Shown: piece after piece, positions 5,970-8,883 of the stretch | Layout of the letters: each line of letters opens with the position of its first letter | Numbering within the stretch: the stretch's first letter is position 1 | NCBI GenBank assembly: GCA_964611525.1 | Contig: CAZTAL010000031.1 | Span: 1-8,883 of the forward strand | Length of the DNA stretch: 8,883 bases | Origin: JAAYJR01 sp964611525 | Lineage (GTDB): Bacteria > Bacteroidota > Bacteroidia > Bacteroidales > Prolixibacteraceae | Direction of reading: 5' to 3' | Notes under the pieces: generated by a model | Seen by the model: only the letters and a program-made list of their open reading frames with translations | The model's database searches: none | What the model was told of the DNA's origin: nothing | Made by a program: the position numbers and the translations under genes

Positions 5970-7441
5970 GGCATAACATTTTTAATATAATCAACTCTAT
6001 GCAACAATTCGGAAGCTGAGGAATCCAGAAAATCAGTTATCCACCGGGGATAAATTCCCGATACCACTATCAATAAAACAAAAACGCATAATGGTAATAA
6101 GACACTTAACGGAGCTGTCTCTTTTTTAGCATTAATTTTGGATTTCTCTCCTTTAAAATAGATAACCTGAACCACCTTAAAAAAATAAGCAGCTTCAATT
6201 ATGGTGGCCAGTAATACCAAAGCTATCAGGATGGCAAATAAAACCTCCTGTTCTGACAATGCAGCCTTTACAATCATTAATTTTCCGGGGAAGCCGATAA
6301 AGGGAGGTAATCCCACTATTGAAAAAGCGCCCACAGTAAAAGCCAAAGATGTATAAGGCATTTTTTTACCCATACCTTCAAAGGAAGAAATATTCATCGA
6401 GCCTGTTCTGTATATCATGTAACCTACAGCAAGGAACAACAATGCTTTTCCAAGGGTATGACTGACAAGTTGGAATAATCCGGCAGATACTCCTTCCGAA
6501 GAGGCAATCGACAGTGCAAAAACAATAAGACCGATCTGACCGATACTGGAATAAGCGAGCATCCTTTTTATATTTTCCTGGCTAAAAGCACATAATTCAC
6601 CAATAATTAATGTCACAACACCTAAAAATAACAGGAAGTTCAAAAATCCCGAAGCACCGAATAAAGTAAATACGACCCTCACCATCGCATATAGTCCCAC
6701 TTCAATGGCAATTCCGGATAAAATGGCACTTATTGAAGAAGGTGCAGAAGAATGTGCATCCGGCAACCAGCCGTTCAGAGGAAAGATGGCTGCTTCTACT
6801 CCGAATCCGGTAACTAATAATACCATTGGCGTAAAAACTGCAACAGAATTGACTGACTTAATATTAGCAGCAATATCAGCCATATTGAGAGTTCCGAACA
6901 ATCCGTATAGCAATCCGACTCCCATCAGAATAAAAGCTGAACCTATAGCTCCTTGGATAAGATATTTCACAGCAGATTCGATACCGGACTTATCGCCAAA
7001 ATATGCTACCAGGGAATAAGACGAAATACAAAGAATCTCAAAGAAAACGAAAAGATTGAATATATCGCCTGTCAGTACCACACCGGTTGCTCCGGTAAGA
7101 AGCACTAAATAAAGCATATGATATTTTTGCCGGGATCCTTCCCTGATATAATCAAATGCATATATCGAAACCAGTAATCCGACCAAAGCAATAAGTGAAG
7201 CAAATAAAATCCCCACCGGTCCTGCAACAAGATTAATTCCGAAAGGCGGTGCAAATCCGCCTATCGAGACAGTTACAGGTTGTTCCAAAACTCTGGGGAA
7301 AAGTTTTATACAGATAATAAGATTAAAAAGAAGAGCGACAGCCGGAATGAACTTAATTATCTTTTTCGAAATAAATCCAAAAAAAGGGATCACGAATGCA
7401 AACCCCAGGGGTATTATTATAAGAAGTACCGGATTTACCAT
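5966..7441 (-). CDS. mnhD: MnhD/MbhH-type antiporter-like subunit with altered channel residues
   Basis: This 491-residue polytopic membrane protein is of the NuoN/NuoM/MrpD family with the usual 14-helix length and no lateral-helix tail. Family marks: E135 in TM5 (FNLFVFFEILCISSYSL), WLPDAHSSAPSSISAILSG (225-243), NIKRMLAYSSIGQIG (290-304), H328/K332 (SHTLGKALLF) and K387 (FPGK). Two key lysines are replaced: TM7 reads GFGVEAAIFPLNGW, so E216 stands where the neighbouring antiporter gene has K211 and N223 where it has H218; TM8 reads IEVGLY, so E247 stands where the neighbour has K242. Whether this is normal for its close subfamily or special to this protein cannot be judged here. The ATG overlaps the MnhC-like stop by 7 bp. 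Closest named relatives are MbhH/MbxH and MrpD. Confidence 0.9.
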   Translation of the reverse strand: MVNPVLLIIIPLGFAFVIPFFGFISKKIIKFIPAVALLFNLIICIKLFPRVLEQPVTVSIGGFAPPFGINLVAGPVGILFASLIALVGLLVSIYAFDYIREGSRQKYHMLYLVLLTGATGVVLTGDIFNLFVFFEILCISSYSLVAYFGDKSGIESAVKYLIQGAIGSAFILMGVGLLYGLFGTLNMADIAANIKSVNSVAVFTPMVLLVTGFGVEAAIFPLNGWLPDAHSSAPSSISAILSGIAIEVGLYAMVRVVFTLFGASGFLNFLLFLGVVTLIIGELCAFSQENIKRMLAYSSIGQIGLIVFALSIASSEGVSAGLFQLVSHTLGKALLFLAVGYMIYRTGSMNISSFEGMGKKMPYTSLAFTVGAFSIVGLPPFIGFPGKLMIVKAALSEQEVLFAILIALVLLATIIEAAYFFKVVQVIYFKGEKSKINAKKETAPLSVLLPLCVFVLLIVVSGIYPRWITDFLDSSASELLHRVDYIKNVMP

Positions 7442-7794
7442 CTTTGTTCTTTTATTTTACGTAAATTAAGAGTTCCATAATGCTTATATAATCTTATAGC
7501 CAAAGAGAGTGCAAGTGCCAGAACAGCCACTCCGATAACGATTGCTGTCAGCACCAGAGCCTGCGGAACAGGATCAACCATAGTACTTTTTTCAAGTCCG
7601 GGTTTTGAAAATATGGGAGCTGTTCCCTCCTTGATATAACCAACTGTAATAAGAAATAGGTTAATTCCTGTGTCTAAAATACTCAGTCCAATTATCACCT
7701 TTATCAGATTCTTTTTAACAACTATAATGTATAATCCGATAAAAATCAGACTGAAAGCTCCGATATAATATATGTAATCAATTAAGTAGCTCAT
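7435..7794 (-). CDS. mnhC: MnhC/NuoK/MbxG-like small membrane subunit
   Basis: This 119-residue protein has three hydrophobic segments, the size and layout of NuoK/MrpC. Motifs are KKNLIKVIIGLSILDTGINL (27-46) and VDPVPQALVLTAIVIGVAV (73-91), both strongly typical of MnhC-type subunits. In NuoK a Glu follows IGL in the second helix; here it is Ser (S38) and the nearest acid is D41. In the complex this subunit lies between the NuoH-like end and the antiporter-like subunits. Its ATG overlaps the stop of the MnhB fusion gene (ATGA, 7791-7794), and its own stop overlaps the next ATG by 7 bp, so it is translationally coupled on both sides. Confidence 0.93.
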   Translation of the reverse strand: MSYLIDYIYYIGAFSLIFIGLYIIVVKKNLIKVIIGLSILDTGINLFLITVGYIKEGTAPIFSKPGLEKSTMVDPVPQALVLTAIVIGVAVLALALSLAIRLYKHYGTLNLRKIKEQRW

Positions 7795-8477
7795 TGACTT
7801 TTCCCTATTAAGTTATCAATAATGCCGGCTAGTTCCGAGCCTACTTTAAATCCGATAGCAATATAGATCAAAGGAATAATGCCTGCACTAATAAGCATAT
7901 TCGGCTCACCCTTAGGCAGAAAATTATAGAGGAATTCTTTCCCCATTATCATAGCTGCTATCCCTAATCCTATAAATGTTAATCCCCCAAGTACTTCCAC
8001 AACAGTACTTACATTAGTTTTTATTCTTTTTCCCTGACAACCAAGGTACATAAGCAGAAAAGCCGAAGCAACGATCGCGCCACCCTGAAATCCGCCGCCC
8101 GGTGTTAAATGTCCGTGAATAAATATATACGCACCAGTAAGCATTATTATGGGAAACAGGAAACGGCATCCGGTATAAACGATAAGACTAGCCGGCTCGA
8201 CTTTTTCCCCTGCTTTGCGTTTTCTGTGAGTACCCAGAACAGCACCCAGACCTACTGCCGCCGCAAAAAGTATGGTGATCTCACCCAAAGTGTCAAAGGC
8301 ACGGTAATTAACTACTACCGAAGTTACTATATTTACCGCCCCCGTATCCTCTATTCCTTTGTCTATGAAATATTCACCTATTTTTGTTTTGGACAGACCG
8401 AAAGGTATTTCTCTTAATGAAATTGCAATTCCCGCGGCAATTATCACAAGTAATATGATACATAAATATTTTCTCAT
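7791..8477 (-). CDS. mnhB: MbhE-MnhB fusion, membrane subunit of Mrp/Mbx module
   Basis: This 228-residue membrane protein has two family blocks in one chain. Residues about 1-85 are MbhE-like: a first membrane helix, then TGAVNIVTSVVVNYRAFDTL (45-64), GE and a second helix, which corresponds to the C-terminal part of MrpA. Residues about 95-225 are an MnhB domain: a helix, then HGHLTPGGGFQGGAI (121-135), the MnhB signature, and more helices. Together they belong to the ion-translocation module that group 4 hydrogenases and Mbx share with Mrp Na+/H+ antiporters. The start ATG overlaps the stop of the DUF4040 gene (ATGA, 8474-8477). Fusion of the two domains is visible directly; separate genes for them are the arrangement I recall for archaeal Mbh. 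Confidence 0.9.
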   Translation of the reverse strand: MRKYLCIILLVIIAAGIAISLREIPFGLSKTKIGEYFIDKGIEDTGAVNIVTSVVVNYRAFDTLGEITILFAAAVGLGAVLGTHRKRKAGEKVEPASLIVYTGCRFLFPIIMLTGAYIFIHGHLTPGGGFQGGAIVASAFLLMYLGCQGKRIKTNVSTVVEVLGGLTFIGLGIAAMIMGKEFLYNFLPKGEPNMLISAGIIPLIYIAIGFKVGSELAGIIDNLIGKSQ

Positions 8478-8713
8478 TCTTCAAATCGTCTGGTTCTTTT
8501 AACAGCAATAACAAATACACCTGTAACAAGGGCAGCTCCTATTGCTGCCTCAGCCATGGCAACATCGGGAGCCTGAAGAAAATAAAACAGCACAGCAGCA
8601 ATCAGGCTGACAATACAAGAAGCAATTACTGCACTCATCAGGTCCTTGAAAATCGCTGCAGCTATTGCAGATGCTATCATTAACACTATTATAACAAGTA
8701 TTACTATTTCCAT
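8474..8713 (-). CDS. MbhD/MbxD-like DUF4040 subunit
   Basis: This 79-residue protein has three hydrophobic helices and matches the MbhD/DUF4040 domain, equivalent to a late MrpA segment: IFKDLMSAVIASCIVSLIAA (21-40) and LQAPDVAMAEAAIGAALVTG (46-65), with K23, D50 and E55 as the likely channel charges. ATG 8713 is chosen as start. An in-frame GTG at 8806 would add 31 hydrophilic residues, but these codons lie almost wholly inside the dispersed repeat (8734-8855) and the added segment does not look like part of a membrane protein. Upstream of the ATG is A-rich sequence (CAGAAAAAA) without a clear Shine-Dalgarno. It is the first gene of the operon visible here; MbxA-C/MrpEFG-like genes, if present, would lie beyond the right edge. 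Confidence 0.85.
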   Translation of the reverse strand: MEIVILVIIVLMIASAIAAAIFKDLMSAVIASCIVSLIAAVLFYFLQAPDVAMAEAAIGAALVTGVFVIAVKRTRRFEE

Positions 8714-8733
8714 TTTTTTCTGTTTATTATTTT

Positions 8734-8855
8734 GAGTCTGTCCATAAAATCCGCTGACTACGTTATGCTTGCCCTCAAAATGGTCATTTACGAATAGTAA
8801 ACTCACATTTTTCGGGCTTCACAAGCCTTGTCAGCGAACTTTCTGAACCAGACTC
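8734..8855. repeat. Dispersed repeat, copy B (122 bp, terminal inverted repeats)
   Basis: Termini are GAGTCTG (8734-8740) and CAGACTC (8849-8855). Inside, two arms (8771-8791 and 8797-8817) form an interrupted hairpin: TTTAC/GTAAA, AAAATG/CATTTT and GCCC/GGGC paired, separated by internal loops, around the 5-nt loop GAATA. A second small hairpin, ACAAG-C-CTTGT, lies at 8821-8831. Copy A at 2295 is about 85% identical in the same orientation. This copy ends 20 bp before the ATG of the DUF4040 gene, so it would lie in that gene's leader if transcription comes from the right. Confidence 0.8.
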
Positions 8856-8883
8856 TTAACTTTATAGACTAACACTATTTTGA

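Noticed and set aside
4113..7441. Ordinary NADH-quinone oxidoreductase (complex I) operon.
   Set aside because: No NuoE/F/G genes in view, MnhB, MnhC and DUF4040/MbhE modules are present, and quinone-pocket residues are missing in the NuoD-like subunit.
8714..8806. A 31-residue N-terminal extension of the DUF4040 protein from GTG 8806.
   Set aside because: It is encoded almost wholly by the dispersed repeat, is hydrophilic, and the other repeat copy has a stop in this frame. ATG 8713 gives a normal MbhD-length protein.

Overview
The window carries, on the minus strand, ten consecutive genes of one membrane-bound oxidoreductase/ion-pump operon of the complex I / group 4 [NiFe]-hydrogenase / Mrp-antiporter superfamily. 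The tenth gene (NuoI-like) runs off the left edge. In transcription order (right to left) they are: a DUF4040/MbhD-like protein (8713-8474), an MbhE-MnhB fusion (8477-7791), MnhC/NuoK-like (7794-7435), an MnhD/MbhH-type antiporter subunit (7441-5966), a second, longer antiporter subunit with a C-terminal lateral-helix-like tail (5969-4113), NuoH-like (4119-3226), NuoB-like (3031-2468), NuoC-like (2076-1558), NuoD-like (1561-464) and NuoI-like (443-1). From memory, D-(E/F)-G-H-H'-M-J-K-L-N is the gene order of the archaeal Mbx/MBS complex (ferredoxin-dependent, linked to sulfane-sulfur reduction). No NuoEFG-type NADH module is visible.

The catalytic subunit is not a hydrogenase: all four positions that hold [NiFe] cysteines are replaced (N64, E67, T359, E362 in the NuoD-like protein). 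It also lacks the usual quinone-pocket His and Tyr of complex I, and the NuoH loop that faces the quinone cavity has lost two of its acidic residues. The most economical reading is an Mbx/MBS-like ferredoxin-driven ion pump whose electron acceptor cannot be named from sequence. A proposed flow is ferredoxin -> two 4Fe-4S clusters in the NuoI-like subunit -> one cluster in the NuoB-like subunit -> unknown acceptor at the NuoD/NuoB interface, coupled to H+ or Na+ movement through the NuoH-like and antiporter subunits. One antiporter subunit is unusual: two channel lysines are glutamates.

Most genes overlap by 4-7 bp, which implies one transcript and translational coupling. The packing breaks on both sides of the NuoB gene: 194 bp upstream (with a possible A8 frameshift) and 391 bp downstream. 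The 391-bp gap contains several palindromes and one copy of a 110-122 bp dispersed repeat with 7-bp terminal inverted repeats. A second copy of this repeat ends 20 bp before the start codon of the first gene of the block.

The organism is a bacterium with fairly low GC. Shine-Dalgarno sequences are mostly weak and A-rich (only the NuoI-like gene has a strong GGAGGAG), which suggests Bacteroidota, probably an anaerobic or fermentative lineage. This assignment is an inference and could be wrong.
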